Positions 37,571-46,240 are shown, counted from the stretch's first letter. The stretch is DNA of 64,000 bases from Planctomycetota bacterium (GCA_004376375.1 SOJX01000090.1:26522-90521), one strand, 5' to 3'. Notes: generated by a model from the letters alone, not told the origin. Numbers and translations: made by a program.

Positions 37571-38104
37571 TTAACCTTTCCTGCCGCGCACCTTCCTTCT
37601 TTTGGTCTTCTTTCCGGTCCGCTTCCCGGTCTTTTTTCGTTTTATTGTTTTCCTTTTCCTGGCGGTTTTCTTTCTATTGTTCTTGGATTTTGCCTTCTTC
37701 TTCGGCGAAGCGATATACTTGTTTATTCTTTCCGTCGGGATCGAGTTTTCTTTCATGAAAGCCTGGATGTCTTTGAGGAAAATAAGACGCCGGCCCGAAC
37801 CGCCGAGGTTGAAGAATCGAAGCAACCCCTTGTCGGCCCATTTCGTAACGGTGTTGGTGGTAACGTAACAGAAGTGCGCGCATTCGGCCGTTGTGAACGA
37901 GCGTTCGCGTTGCAGGCGATCCACCGGAATCTTGAATTTCCTGACGAAAGTCTGGAAATTCGCGCTGGTTATTCGCCTGGCTTTCGACTCGGGAAGGGTA
38001 TAGCCTTTTATAATTCCCTGGTCGAACCATTTGGTAACGGTGTTGGTTGTGACCTTCAGAATTTTCGCTATGTCCCCGGACGTGTAAACCTCTTTTTTCT
38101 CCAT
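37571..38104 (-). CDS. Duplicated helix-turn-helix DNA-binding protein with histone-like tail
   Basis: 177 residues. Two excisionase/MerR-type HTH modules: residues 7-65 (YTSGDIAKILKVTTNTVTKW) and 68-128 (FTTAECAHFCYVTTNTVTKW), sharing the identical VTTNTVTKW recognition-helix segment. Each ends in a beta-wing (SKARRITSANF and GSGRRLIFLKD). From about residue 133 to the end nearly every second residue is Lys or Arg, with Thr, Ser and Gly, like histone H1 or HU tails. It probably binds a direct-repeat site and may also coat DNA. GGAGG lies upstream of the ATG and a strong terminator follows, so it is monocistronic. Confidence 0.82.
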   Translation of the reverse strand: MEKKEVYTSGDIAKILKVTTNTVTKWFDQGIIKGYTLPESKARRITSANFQTFVRKFKIPVDRLQRERSFTTAECAHFCYVTTNTVTKWADKGLLRFFNLGGSGRRLIFLKDIQAFMKENSIPTERINKYIASPKKKAKSKNNRKKTARKRKTIKRKKTGKRTGKKTKRRKVRGRKG

Positions 38105-38494
38105 GCCTGCGGTCCTCCCAGATGATGTCCATTTCAGCGTGCATGGATCAATATTTGATGTTGACCCACGGGATGTTGCGGCACCACATCGTGTATCGAA
38201 CCTTCCTTCCTTTTTTCAGCCCGCATTGCGAGCGAAGGGTGTAACCGGACGGATGGGGAAGTTTCGCCTGTAAGTTGAAAAAGAAACCGGAAAGGGTTTC
38301 TGAACGGTAACGGCTGCCTTGCGCCCGGCATCATTCCCCGTCCCAGTATACACCCTGAAATTGATGCTGGAAGCCCTTGGCTTCCTGGCGCGCTCGGAAA
38401 AGTCTAACAATAATTATCATTCCTGTCAAACCAAAAATGAACTTTATTCAGAATTTGCGCAAATGCGGAATGAGAGAAAAAAGGGTTTTTGGAG
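38105..38494. other. Intergenic region without a supported gene
   Basis: Between two minus-strand genes. A minus-strand frame ending at about 38146 has protein-like composition near its end but no start codon or ribosome-binding site, so I do not call it. No repeat array, palindrome or clear promoter, which is unusual for a gap of this size here. Confidence 0.35.
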
Positions 38495-39535
38495 TTATGA
38501 TTCTTGCTCAACGTGTGCGAAGACCATCAGCCCCGCGGGTGAGCGGTGAGTGTTTGTAACGAGTACGGGCAGCTTTAGGCCGACCTTTTCGCGTGCTCCT
38601 TCCACCACGACCATCGTACCGTCTTCGAGATAACCGATGCCCTGGTTTTTCTCCTCACCCGGCCGGATGATCTCGATCACAAGCCTTTCGCCGATGCCGA
38701 GCAGCGGGCGCATGGCCTCGGAGAGTTCGTGCGGATTCAGAACCTGAATCTCTTCCGCGCGGGCGCGCTGTGCAAGGTTGAAGTCGGTTGTAAGGATGCG
38801 GGCTTCGAGCTCCCGCGCAAGCTCGATCAGCTTTGCGTCGACGCCCTCTCCCGGCATGTCGCGCTCGAATATCCGCGCGCCGAAGCGTGACTTGAGCTCC
38901 TGTACGGTTTCCAGTCCCCGGCGGCCGCGTTTGCGCTTGATTTTGTCTTCCGAGTCGGCCAGGTTGTGCAGTTCCTGCAGCACAAAGCCGGGAATAATAA
39001 CGTCGGAATAAAGAAAGCCGGTTTCAAGCAATACGCTGGTCCGGCCGTCGATTATTGCCGAGGTATCGAGCAGCTGCGACCTCGGGCCCTTGATCTCTTT
39101 CTTGAATTCAACGTACGGAATCAGGAATTTGAATTCGTCTTTTGTGCGCAGAATGAAAGTGACTCCGAGAAAGCAGAAGATAGCCGAAAGCGCGAGTTGT
39201 ATGTAGCCCTTCACTTCGGCAGCTTCCTTCGTTCCCGCGTCAGGCAGCGCAAGGGTGATTATGCCGGTGAAGAGGTAGGCCATTATAAAGCCGATCAACA
39301 GCCCGAATACGATGGCTGAGACTGTGCTGATATCCGTTTTCGCGGAAAGCATGTCCACGATGATGATAAGGATTGCGATACCGAGGGCGACCAGAATGTA
39401 TATGATCATGTATCTCGAAAATTCGGACGCGTCCGGTCCTGTTCCATGAATGTTCGAGGCAAGGAATACGGCGATTCCCACCGAGATTACGAGAAAAATA
39501 CACCGTAGAAACCAGATTGTCATTCGGTATTGCAT
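38495..39535 (-). CDS. PIN/TRAM-domain membrane protein (YacL-like)
   Basis: 346 residues. Four N-terminal membrane segments (about 8-26, 40-62, 72-98 and 110-130) precede a PIN nuclease-like domain (about 150-270). It carries LLDTSAIIDGR (first acidic residue), Asp/Glu in LQELHNLADSED, and ILTTDFNLAQRA (later Asp). A TRAM RNA-binding domain follows (IEIIRPGEEKNQGIGYLEDG, then VLVTNTHRSPAGLMVFA). This architecture is that of Bacillus YacL, an integral-membrane putative RNase. It probably acts on RNA near the membrane; its targets are unknown. A 36-codon frame lies upstream on the same strand. Confidence 0.88.
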   Translation of the reverse strand: MQYRMTIWFLRCIFLVISVGIAVFLASNIHGTGPDASEFSRYMIIYILVALGIAILIIIVDMLSAKTDISTVSAIVFGLLIGFIMAYLFTGIITLALPDAGTKEAAEVKGYIQLALSAIFCFLGVTFILRTKDEFKFLIPYVEFKKEIKGPRSQLLDTSAIIDGRTSVLLETGFLYSDVIIPGFVLQELHNLADSEDKIKRKRGRRGLETVQELKSRFGARIFERDMPGEGVDAKLIELARELEARILTTDFNLAQRARAEEIQVLNPHELSEAMRPLLGIGERLVIEIIRPGEEKNQGIGYLEDGTMVVVEGAREKVGLKLPVLVTNTHRSPAGLMVFAHVEQES

Positions 39536-39588
39536 ATTAATCCTTTCGGACCGAGGCGTAAAAAGCGTTGAACGTCAAAGGTCGAAGG

Positions 39589-39699
39589 TCAAAGGTCATA
39601 TTCATTGAGCCTGTTCAGTATTTTATGGAGGTAGCGCGATATGTCAATAAGCGCCGCCATTACAAACACCCATGCCAATACAAGCATAACCGTTCCCAT
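39589..39699 (-). CDS. 36-residue small membrane protein
   Basis: ATG at 39699 preceded by AAAGGAG at ideal spacing. It encodes MGTVMLVLAWVFVMAALIDI (one membrane helix) followed by a basic amphipathic end (SRYLHKILNRLNEYDL). TGA at 39591-39589 lies inside the GTCAAAG tandem array. Strong ribosome-binding site, sensible helix plus positive C-terminus. Function unknown; it precedes the YacL-like gene by about 50 bp and may be cotranscribed with it. Confidence 0.6.
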   Translation of the reverse strand: MGTVMLVLAWVFVMAALIDISRYLHKILNRLNEYDL

Positions 39700-39750
39700 A
39701 TTCTACTCCTTTTATGTTATTTATGGATGGCGGACATTCGTGCTTGCCCA

Positions 39751-39812
39751 TTTAGCGGCGCAGCTTGCTGCGCGTGTGTAGGGGCAAGGCATGCGCGTGT
39801 TTCTTGCCCCTG
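39751..39812. repeat. CTTG palindrome followed by GTAGGGGC palindrome
   Basis: GCGCAGC-TT-GCTGCGC (39758-39773, within TTTAGCGG...CGCG) directly abuts a degenerate GTAGGGGCAAGGCATGC...CTTGCCCCTGC element (39777-39812). Both sit 12-70 bp past the dGTPase stop, at its 3' end. Confidence 0.85.
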
Positions 39813-39823
39813 CTTTCGTTATG

Positions 39824-41008
39824 CTAGACTTTTTCTCCCGGAGTGAAAAGCTTTTTGTGTTCGCCGAGCGCGTAGCGGTCGGTCATCCCGGCCATATAGT
39901 CGGTAATTCCGCGTTCGCGGCCGACGTCCTCAATCCATTTGCGCCAGTAGGGCGGCAGCTGGTTCGGCTCCGCCATATAGGCGCCGAAAAGGTCGCACAT
40001 TATCCTTACCGCCTTGCGCTGCATCCTTATCGTCCTGTAGTGATTGTAAACGTGATCCATCAGGAACGCGCGAAGTTCGTTCTTCTGCGGTTTGAGCTCA
40101 TCGCTCCAGGTAATCAGATTGTCGGAAGCTTTTCGAACGTCGTCCGGGCTCGATACGCTGCTTTCAGACAGGCCTTCTGCCGAAGTCTGAGCGATGTCGC
40201 TGATTTCAAGGTCGATAAGGTGGCGGACAGTCTGGACGGCGAGCTGGCGCTCCGACGCCGCGTTCCCCGCGTTCCTGCGTGCGGTATCAAGCGCACACGA
40301 CGTCAATTCCAGGGACTCGATATCCTTCAGCCGTATGATGCCCATTTTCAGGGCGTCGTCGAGGTCATGGTTGTCATATGCGACCGAGTCGGCCACCTCG
40401 ACAAGCTGCGCTTCCAGAAGCGGGCGAAGGTCTGGAAAATATTCATTCATGTCCGGGTGCGGGGTGTCGTGCACGGTCGTATGCTTGATGATTGATTCCC
40501 GTACTTCAAATGTCAGGTTGAGGCCGCGAAAAGCCGGATAGCGGTCCTCGAGGACTTCAACCACGCGAAGGCTCTGGCGGTTGTGCTCGAAACCGCCGTG
40601 GTCCGCCATCAGTTCGTTCAGGGCATCTTCGCCCGAATGGCCGAAGGCAGTATGCCCGAGGTCGTGCGAGTAGGAGACGGCTTCGGCAAGGTCTTCATTG
40701 AGGCGCAGCATCCGCGCGATTGTCCGGGCGATTTGCGCCACTTCCATGGTATGGGTAAGGCGCGTGCGGTAGTAGTCGCCCTCATGGCTTACGAAAACCT
40801 GCGTCTTGTATTCGAGCCGGCGGAAGGCGGTGCAGTGCACGATTCGGTCGCGGTCGCGCTGGTAGTGCGTTCGGTTGGACGGCGGCGGCTCCTCGTACCT
40901 GCGGCCGGCGCTGTTGTGTGAACGCATTGCATAGGGCGCAAGGAATCCGTTTTCCCGGTTTTCCAGTTCCCGGCGGCCCGTATTTTGTGGTATTGATTTT
41001 TTGGTCAT
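39824..41008 (-). CDS. dgt: dGTPase-family HD-domain triphosphohydrolase
   Basis: 394 residues. The HD signature is split as usual: His in RLTHTMEVAQIARTIAR (about 86-102) and HD in AVSYSHDLGHTAFGHSG (about 110-126), followed by GFEHNRQSLRVVEVLEDRYP. The N-terminal RDRIVHCTAFRRLEYKTQVF is typical of deoxyguanosinetriphosphate triphosphohydrolase-like proteins. It should cleave dNTPs to the nucleoside and inorganic triphosphate, tuning the dNTP pool. It is 11 bp downstream of the LysM gene, in the same operon. The short (type 2) length fits. Confidence 0.9.
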   Translation of the reverse strand: MTKKSIPQNTGRRELENRENGFLAPYAMRSHNSAGRRYEEPPPSNRTHYQRDRDRIVHCTAFRRLEYKTQVFVSHEGDYYRTRLTHTMEVAQIARTIARMLRLNEDLAEAVSYSHDLGHTAFGHSGEDALNELMADHGGFEHNRQSLRVVEVLEDRYPAFRGLNLTFEVRESIIKHTTVHDTPHPDMNEYFPDLRPLLEAQLVEVADSVAYDNHDLDDALKMGIIRLKDIESLELTSCALDTARRNAGNAASERQLAVQTVRHLIDLEISDIAQTSAEGLSESSVSSPDDVRKASDNLITWSDELKPQKNELRAFLMDHVYNHYRTIRMQRKAVRIMCDLFGAYMAEPNQLPPYWRKWIEDVGRERGITDYMAGMTDRYALGEHKKLFTPGEKV

Positions 41009-41019
41009 ATTTTATTGTG

Positions 41020-41736
41020 TTAGAAACCCATTGAACGAGTCGGATCACTCACTTTGCCGTTGATGGAAAGCTGGAAGACCAACGGTTTCGAGCCGGCGGC
41101 GCCCAGCTTTTTTCCCTGCCGGATTACAGCGCCCGATTCAACCGCGACGGAACCCAGGCGGGCGTAAAACGTTGTCGTTCCGGGCTCGTGCTGCAGCATT
41201 ACCGCACGGCCGTAACCGGGAAAGCGCTCGCTGACAAGGATAACGGTGCCGGTTTTCGCCGCGACGACCGGAGTGCCGGCCCTTGCGCTGATTTCGATGT
41301 GTCCGGAGGGGACGCCTCTGACTTCGTCGCCAAAGCGGACCACGGTTCTTCCCATGCAGGGGCGGACCAGTGTCTTTTCAAAAACCTTCGGCGGCGGTGT
41401 TTTCGGGGTCTTCGGCTTCGGCGCGGGTTTCAGAGCCAGGATCTCACCGGGTTTCGGGATATATAGCCGCGCGCCTTTGCGGAGTGCGCGTTCGTCCATG
41501 ATGCCGTTTGCGGCCTTGAGCCGGGCAACGGTTGTCCCGTATTGTTTCGAGATCGAGTACAACGTATCCCCGGCCCGCACGACGTGGAAGACACCGAACC
41601 GTCCGATAGGCTCAAGGGCGTCAAACCCGCCCGGCATCTGTTTCGCGCCTGCGAACATGGATTCGCCCTGACGCGGCAAACAGCCGGAGATAAGCGAGAG
41701 CAGAACCGTGAAATAAAGGATGCGACAAGAAAACAA
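41020..41736 (-). CDS. LysM lipoprotein with degenerate M23 domain (NlpD-like)
   Basis: 238 residues. Lipobox ISGC gives a lipoprotein (Cys19). LysM domain at about 48-95 (FHVVRAGDTLYSISKQYGTT). A Lys/Pro linker leads to a LytM/M23 domain (about 125-238). The zinc ligands of active M23 peptidases are missing: YAHL is YARL, and the final HFEI-type motif is LVFQLSI. As in E. coli NlpD it is therefore probably a non-catalytic peptidoglycan-binding activator of a cell-wall amidase. First gene of an operon with dgt; the promoter is visible. Confidence 0.85.
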   Translation of the reverse strand: MFSCRILYFTVLLSLISGCLPRQGESMFAGAKQMPGGFDALEPIGRFGVFHVVRAGDTLYSISKQYGTTVARLKAANGIMDERALRKGARLYIPKPGEILALKPAPKPKTPKTPPPKVFEKTLVRPCMGRTVVRFGDEVRGVPSGHIEISARAGTPVVAAKTGTVILVSERFPGYGRAVMLQHEPGTTTFYARLGSVAVESGAVIRQGKKLGAAGSKPLVFQLSINGKVSDPTRSMGF

Positions 41737-41790
41737 TATTTACTCCGTGCCAACCGGCAGTGCGTACTATTCCAGAACCATTTAATGCTT

Positions 41791-41819
41791 AGCATAACCA
41801 AAGGACGCGAACGTGTCAA
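41791..41819 (-). promoter_or_regulatory. Sigma-70 promoter of the LysM-dgt operon
   Basis: Minus strand: TTGACA (41819-41814), 17-bp spacer, TATGCT (41796-41791), about 55 nt before the start at 41736. Confidence 0.7.
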
Positions 41820-41839
41820 GGAGGCAGTTCCTAAGTTCC

Positions 41840-41870
41840 TGTAGGGGCGGGTCTGAGACCCGCCCCTACA
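41840..41870. repeat. 31-bp GTAGGGGC palindrome
   Basis: TGTAGGGGCGGGTCT-G-AGACCCGCCCCTACA, perfect 15-bp arms with a one-base loop, followed on the plus strand by GTTTTTT, so it could also terminate transcription. Identical to copies at 62437 and 63588. Confidence 0.92.
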
Positions 41871-41925
41871 GTTTTTTCTGGAACCGTTTCCCCTTTTGCG
41901 GGTGAGTAATAGGGGATAAAATGGC

Positions 41926-41955
41926 TTGACGGCCGTTCTATGGTAACAGTATAAT
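41926..41955 (+). promoter_or_regulatory. Sigma-70 promoter of the 42013 gene
   Basis: TTGACG (41926-41931), 18-bp spacer, TATAAT (41950-41955), about 55 nt before the start. Confidence 0.8.
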
Positions 41956-42012
41956 CTATCTGTCCGCGACTCAGGATATGCATCAAGGCTGGCGACGGGA
42001 GGAGGGCCAACA

Positions 42013-43632
42013 ATGCTGAAGCGTATACGTTTTCTTTTATTTTTTGCCGCACTTCTCGGGCTTTTCATGACTTTCAACAGCTCGAGTCTTGTGCTTGCAG
42101 AAGATGAAGAGGAGGACGAGAAGCAGGGTGAAAAAGAGGGTGATAAACCGCCTGAGCAGGATGTCGGTGAAAATCCGGATTTCTATGCCCGGCGCGGCAT
42201 CAAGAAAGCCGACGTCGACGCTGCGGTCGAGAAGGCTTGCGCGTTTCTGAAAGCGGGCCAGCAGGCAGACGGCTCGATTCCGGGGCCTTCAGGTACTCAA
42301 GCGGCCAACTATCCGATGGGCAGTACTGCGCTTGCCTGTTTCGCGCTTCTGAAGGGCGGCGTACCTCGCACTGATCCCGTTATCCAGAAAGGTCTGAAGT
42401 TCTGCCGCGAACACTGGAGCGCATCGGCCGACCATCCGGATGCCAATAAGGGCGGGAATACGCAAGGTAGGATGATGAGGCCGAGCAAGACTTATTCCAT
42501 TTCCTGCCTGATTCTGGCACTGGAGGCCTGGTACGCTCCCCGTCCCCCGAAAACCAAGAAAGAAAAGCAAAAATCGATGACCGCTCCATACGAGGAGCGC
42601 GTGAAAAAGAACTTCGCCAGGTTCGCCGGCGCGGCCGACAAGAAGCTGATGAAAGAGCTCGTGGACTGGCTGCTTTCCAAGCAGGAGAGAAACATCTGGC
42701 GTTACCCGGGCAAGGCCGGGAACTCCCAGCCGGTTGAAGACGCGTCCAATACGCAGTATGTCGCGCTGGCGTTGAACGCGGCCCGCCGTTGCAACGTTCC
42801 TATAGGCAAGGATGTCTGGAAGAGGATGGCGGATTACTTCATCAGGGAGCAGGATAAGGACGGACCCGAGGTCAAGCCTTTCCGCGTTCCGGGCGCGGAT
42901 TCTTCCATCCGGAACCTGAAGAGGGAAGGCAAGCGCATAATGAAGGAGTTGAAAAAGGCTTTCAAGAAAGAGGCGCGCAAGGCCAGGTCCAAAAAGGACA
43001 AGGACGAAGAAAAAGGAGATATGGACTCCGGTCCGAGGACTGCGCCCGTCGATGAAAAAAAGCTTTTCGGAAACGAAAAGCACGAAATGAAGGCACGCGG
43101 GTGGTCGTACGTGACCAAGTCCGCGCCGAAGGACGACCCCAAGTCATTCACGGTGACGTCCGGTTCCATGACCACGTCCGGCGTCGCGGCACTAATGATT
43201 GCCAAGGCCGCGCTTGAAGGCTATGGCGGCTGGAAAAGCGGCTACGGGAAGAAAGGCAATCAGGCTATCCGCGACGGGTGCGCATGGCTTGCCCGGAACT
43301 TTTCTGCAACGATGAACCCGAGCCTGGGACAGCACTACCACCTGTATTACCTCTACGGCCTCGAGCGCGCGGGTGTCCTTTCGCTCTGCATGCAGCTCGG
43401 CGCGCATGACTGGTATGCCGAGGGCGCGAAATGGTTCCTCGCCAACCAGTCGGGCGACGGGCACTGGCCCGGCGACAGCACCTGCGGCGACATCGCCAAT
43501 ACATGTTTCGGCATTCTCTTTCTGAAACGCGCCACGACCCCGGTCATCGAGCTGCCGAGAGACACGTTCACGGGCGCCAGCCTTTTCAACCCCAAGAAAA
43601 AGGATGAAAACGTTGCACGCCCGGGGAAGTAA
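42013..43632 (+). CDS. Secreted terpene-cyclase-fold (prenyltransferase/squalene-oxidase repeat) protein
   Basis: 539 residues from an ATG with AGGAGGG upstream. A signal peptide (FLLFFAALLGLFMTFNSSSL) and an acidic stretch are followed by alpha/alpha-barrel repeats: VEKACAFLKAGQQADGSIPG, STALACFALLKGGVPRTDPV and ANTCFGILFLKRATTPVI. The QW-like QxxDGS/W turns recur. The DxDD motif of true squalene-hopene cyclases is not visible, so this is the secreted, non-cyclase branch typical of planctomycete-like genomes. It may bind rather than convert. A Lys/Asp/Glu insertion lies near 320-360. A paralogue follows, separated by a terminator. Confidence 0.85.
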   Translation: MLKRIRFLLFFAALLGLFMTFNSSSLVLAEDEEEDEKQGEKEGDKPPEQDVGENPDFYARRGIKKADVDAAVEKACAFLKAGQQADGSIPGPSGTQAANYPMGSTALACFALLKGGVPRTDPVIQKGLKFCREHWSASADHPDANKGGNTQGRMMRPSKTYSISCLILALEAWYAPRPPKTKKEKQKSMTAPYEERVKKNFARFAGAADKKLMKELVDWLLSKQERNIWRYPGKAGNSQPVEDASNTQYVALALNAARRCNVPIGKDVWKRMADYFIREQDKDGPEVKPFRVPGADSSIRNLKREGKRIMKELKKAFKKEARKARSKKDKDEEKGDMDSGPRTAPVDEKKLFGNEKHEMKARGWSYVTKSAPKDDPKSFTVTSGSMTTSGVAALMIAKAALEGYGGWKSGYGKKGNQAIRDGCAWLARNFSATMNPSLGQHYHLYYLYGLERAGVLSLCMQLGAHDWYAEGAKWFLANQSGDGHWPGDSTCGDIANTCFGILFLKRATTPVIELPRDTFTGASLFNPKKKDENVARPGK

Positions 43633-43654
43633 TCAGGCTGAATGATCGTTACAT

Positions 43655-43688
43655 CCGGATCGGCGCCAGCGCGCCGGTCCGGTTTTTT
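43655..43688 (+). terminator. Intrinsic terminator between the cyclase-fold paralogues
   Basis: Stem CCGGATCGGCGC / GCGCCGGTCCGG (one G-U pair), four-base loop, six T. It lies directly before the ribosome-binding site of the next gene, so readthrough is needed unless that gene has its own promoter. Confidence 0.85.
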
Positions 43689-43701
43689 AAAGGTTTCTTA
43701 C

Positions 43702-45108
43702 ATGGTTGCCAGAAGGATTTCAATTGCCGTGCTGTTGCTTTGCGTTTTATCGCTCCTGCTGCCGGCCGGGGAGCCGGTCAAGCCTCCCGACGGCGCCGGC
43801 GAACGGGAGATCGACTCTAAAAAAGTCGACGCCGCGGTAAAGAAGGCCGTTGCCTTTATCAGGAAACACCAGGAAAAAGACGGTTCGTGGAAGTTCCCCG
43901 GCGTGAGCGAAGACCGCTACCCCATGGGTGTAACGGCCTTCGCGGCTTTTGCGCTGATAAAGGGAGGTGTCAAACGCAACGATCCTGCTGTTATCCGCGC
44001 GCTTACTTACATATCGAAGCAGCAGTTCAAAAAAGTGTATTCGATTTCAGTATGCATTCTGTTACTCGAGGCGCTGTATACGCCGCCGCCGCCGAAAGAT
44101 AAAAAGAAACTGGAAAAGTACATAATACTCGGGCAGGCCAACATCGCGGCGCAGGCGTGGCGGCAATACGCTCCGCAGTCTCATAAGAAACTTCTCAAAG
44201 AAGCTGCAGGATGGCTGGTGTCCAAGCAGGAACCGAAGAAAAAACTCTGGCGGTACCCCGAAGTCTATACCGACGAACCGTGCCCGGAAGATGCTTCGAA
44301 TGCACAGTACGCGATGCTGGCTCTCGCGGTCGCAAGAAGGCTCGGGTACAGGGATATCCCGGATAAGCTCTACTTCAAGGTCATTGACTGGTTTCTGGAG
44401 AACCAGGAGAAGGACGGGCCTGAGATTCCATACTTTCCCGTTCCCGGGGCCGACAAGTCGATCCGCGAGCTGCTGAAACATGCGGCGAAAATCCGCAAGG
44501 CCCTGAAAAAGAAAAAGAAAAATCAGACTGCCGAAGAGATTATCGAGCAGGCCGAGCCGCTTTACAGGACCAACGAAACTTTTCCCATGAAGGCCAGGGG
44601 TTGGGGTTACTCGGCGCCCGGCGTGCTCCCCGAAATCGGGTTCGACACGGTTTCCGGCTCAATGACCGCTTCCGGCATCTGCTGCCTCATGATTGCAAAG
44701 GAAGCGCTCGGCGGCAAGCTCAGGGGAAAGAAAGCGGAAGCCGTCGACCAGGCGATGCGCGACGGTTTTGCATGGCTGAGGAAGAACTGGACCGTCAGCA
44801 GGAATCCGTGCAAGCCGAGGTACGAGTATTATTATCTCTACTCCGTCGAGCGCGCCTGCCAGCTTACCCTCACGCAGCATATTGCGGAACACGACTGGTA
44901 CGGAGAGGGGGCAAAGCATCTTCTTGCGATACAGAACGCCGATGGTTCCTGGAACAAGACCCAGCACCTCTCGGCTCTCACCAACACCTGCTTCGGCATA
45001 CTTTTTCTCAAACGCGCCACCACGCCCGTCCTGAATGTGCCGTCTGTAACCTTTACCGGCGACTACCTGAAGAAGAAACAGGATAAGAAAAAAAAGAATA
45101 AGAAATAG
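43702..45108 (+). CDS. Secreted terpene-cyclase-fold protein, paralogue of the preceding gene
   Basis: 468 residues from ATG 43702 (AAAGG upstream; an ATG at 43642 would place translation through the terminator). A signal peptide (ISIAVLLLCVLSLLLPAG) precedes the same barrel repeats: VKKAVAFIRKHQEKDGSWKF, GVTAFAAFALIKGGVKRNDP and TNTCFGILFLKRATTPVLNV. It aligns with the upstream protein along its length, including MKARGWGY/MKARGWSY and SGSMTASG/SGSMTTSG, so the pair arose by duplication. It ends in a Lys-rich tail. No catalytic Asp cluster seen. Probably extracytoplasmic. Confidence 0.85.
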   Translation: MVARRISIAVLLLCVLSLLLPAGEPVKPPDGAGEREIDSKKVDAAVKKAVAFIRKHQEKDGSWKFPGVSEDRYPMGVTAFAAFALIKGGVKRNDPAVIRALTYISKQQFKKVYSISVCILLLEALYTPPPPKDKKKLEKYIILGQANIAAQAWRQYAPQSHKKLLKEAAGWLVSKQEPKKKLWRYPEVYTDEPCPEDASNAQYAMLALAVARRLGYRDIPDKLYFKVIDWFLENQEKDGPEIPYFPVPGADKSIRELLKHAAKIRKALKKKKKNQTAEEIIEQAEPLYRTNETFPMKARGWGYSAPGVLPEIGFDTVSGSMTASGICCLMIAKEALGGKLRGKKAEAVDQAMRDGFAWLRKNWTVSRNPCKPRYEYYYLYSVERACQLTLTQHIAEHDWYGEGAKHLLAIQNADGSWNKTQHLSALTNTCFGILFLKRATTPVLNVPSVTFTGDYLKKKQDKKKKNKK

Positions 45109-45116
45109 TAGATATA

Positions 45117-46076
45117 TTACCCGCCGATGCGTGACATGTTCCGGCTGGTTTCGTAGCAGGCAGGTTTTCCTTTTGTGGAAACAAGATTCTGAATGGCTGC
45201 GACGATTTCCCCGTCAGATGCGCCGCTTCTGAGAAGTTTGCGTGCATCCAGGTCTGAATCGGACATGAGGCACGGCCGCAGAAGGCCTTCGGACGTGAGC
45301 CGGAGGCGGTTGCATTTTTCGCAGAGGTCTCCCGACGCGCTGCTGATAAAGCCGACTTTTCCATTACTGCCTTCGATTTTATAGAGTTTTACGGTCGTGC
45401 GGCTTGCGGGCAGCGAAGCAAGCTTGAACTTTTTTTCCATTTCATCGGCGACCTGATTTGCCGGCAGAAAATTTTCATCCCAGTGCGCGACCGCGTGGCC
45501 TATCTTCATGAACTCGATAAACCGCACTTCAATTTCTTCTTCGGCGGCGAATCCGATAAAGTCGCCGACTTCATCGTCGTTTATTCCTTTCAGAAGCACG
45601 ACGTTGATTTTAACCGGATGAAGTCCTGCATCCTTCGCGGCCCTTATGCCTTCGAGGACCGGTTCCAGCTCGCCGCCCCGGCAGATTTCGCGGAACCTGT
45701 CGGGCCGAAGCGTGTCAAGCGAAACGTTGACGCGGCTGATTCCCGCCTGTGCAAGATCGCCCGCCATTTTTCCAAGCAGCAGTCCGTTCGTGGTCAGGAC
45801 CAGGTCGCGCAGGCCTTCGATCTCGCCGAGTTGGCGGATAAGCTCGAGCACGTTTCTGCGGATAAGCGGCTCGCCGCCGGTGAGGCGGATTTTCGTGATG
45901 CCGATTTCTTCTGCAAGCAGTCTGACCAGGCGGCTGATTTCCTCGAAGCGCAGGATATCCTTGTGCGCCACGGCTTCAATGCCGCCCTTCGGCATGCAGT
46001 AGAAACAGCGGAGGTTGCAGCGGTCGATTACAGAGAGGCGGAGGTAAGTGATTTTGCGGCCAAGCAGGTCGTTCAT
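45117..46076 (-). CDS. moaA: GTP 3',8-cyclase (molybdenum cofactor synthesis)
   Basis: 319 residues from ATG 46076 (MNDLLGRKITYLRLSVIDRC). A longer start at 46142 adds residues not seen in the family. Radical-SAM cluster CNLRCFYC (about 20-27), IRLTGGEPLIRRNVLELIRQ, the C-terminal cluster CEKCNRLRLTSEGLLRPCL, and the terminal Gly-Gly that activates the enzyme (MSRIGG). It converts GTP to 3',8-cyclo-dihydro-GTP with MoaC completing cyclic pyranopterin. No other moa gene is present in the window, so it stands alone. Its presence implies molybdenum- or tungsten-dependent enzymes elsewhere. Confidence 0.95.
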   Translation of the reverse strand: MNDLLGRKITYLRLSVIDRCNLRCFYCMPKGGIEAVAHKDILRFEEISRLVRLLAEEIGITKIRLTGGEPLIRRNVLELIRQLGEIEGLRDLVLTTNGLLLGKMAGDLAQAGISRVNVSLDTLRPDRFREICRGGELEPVLEGIRAAKDAGLHPVKINVVLLKGINDDEVGDFIGFAAEEEIEVRFIEFMKIGHAVAHWDENFLPANQVADEMEKKFKLASLPASRTTVKLYKIEGSNGKVGFISSASGDLCEKCNRLRLTSEGLLRPCLMSDSDLDARKLLRSGASDGEIVAAIQNLVSTKGKPACYETSRNMSRIGG

Positions 46077-46160
46077 GCTGTTTCCATTGGCAGGATGTTG
46101 GTATCGGTAATTGCTTCCAGCGTTACATGATACCGGTATCACCCACGCAAGTCAAGGAAT

Positions 46161-46197
46161 TCGACCGAAAGACTGAATGACCGAAAGACCGGATGAC
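46161..46197. repeat. GACCGAAA tandem array
   Basis: Four to five units of GACCGAAA/GACTGAAT/GACCGGAT upstream of moaA, between the divergent moaA and restriction-modification genes. Confidence 0.8.
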
Positions 46198-46240
46198 ATT
46201 TTTCCGGTTTTCGATTCTTGGAATCCCTAAAATAATGACG

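Noticed and set aside
38134..38334. Minus-strand frame in the 38105-38494 gap
   Set aside because: No ribosome-binding site, Pro/Arg-rich translation, no family resemblance.
41840..41870. 31-bp palindrome considered only as a transcription terminator
   Set aside because: This copy is followed by T residues but the identical copies at 62437 and 63588 are not, and they lie inside an operon, so termination is not the family's general role.
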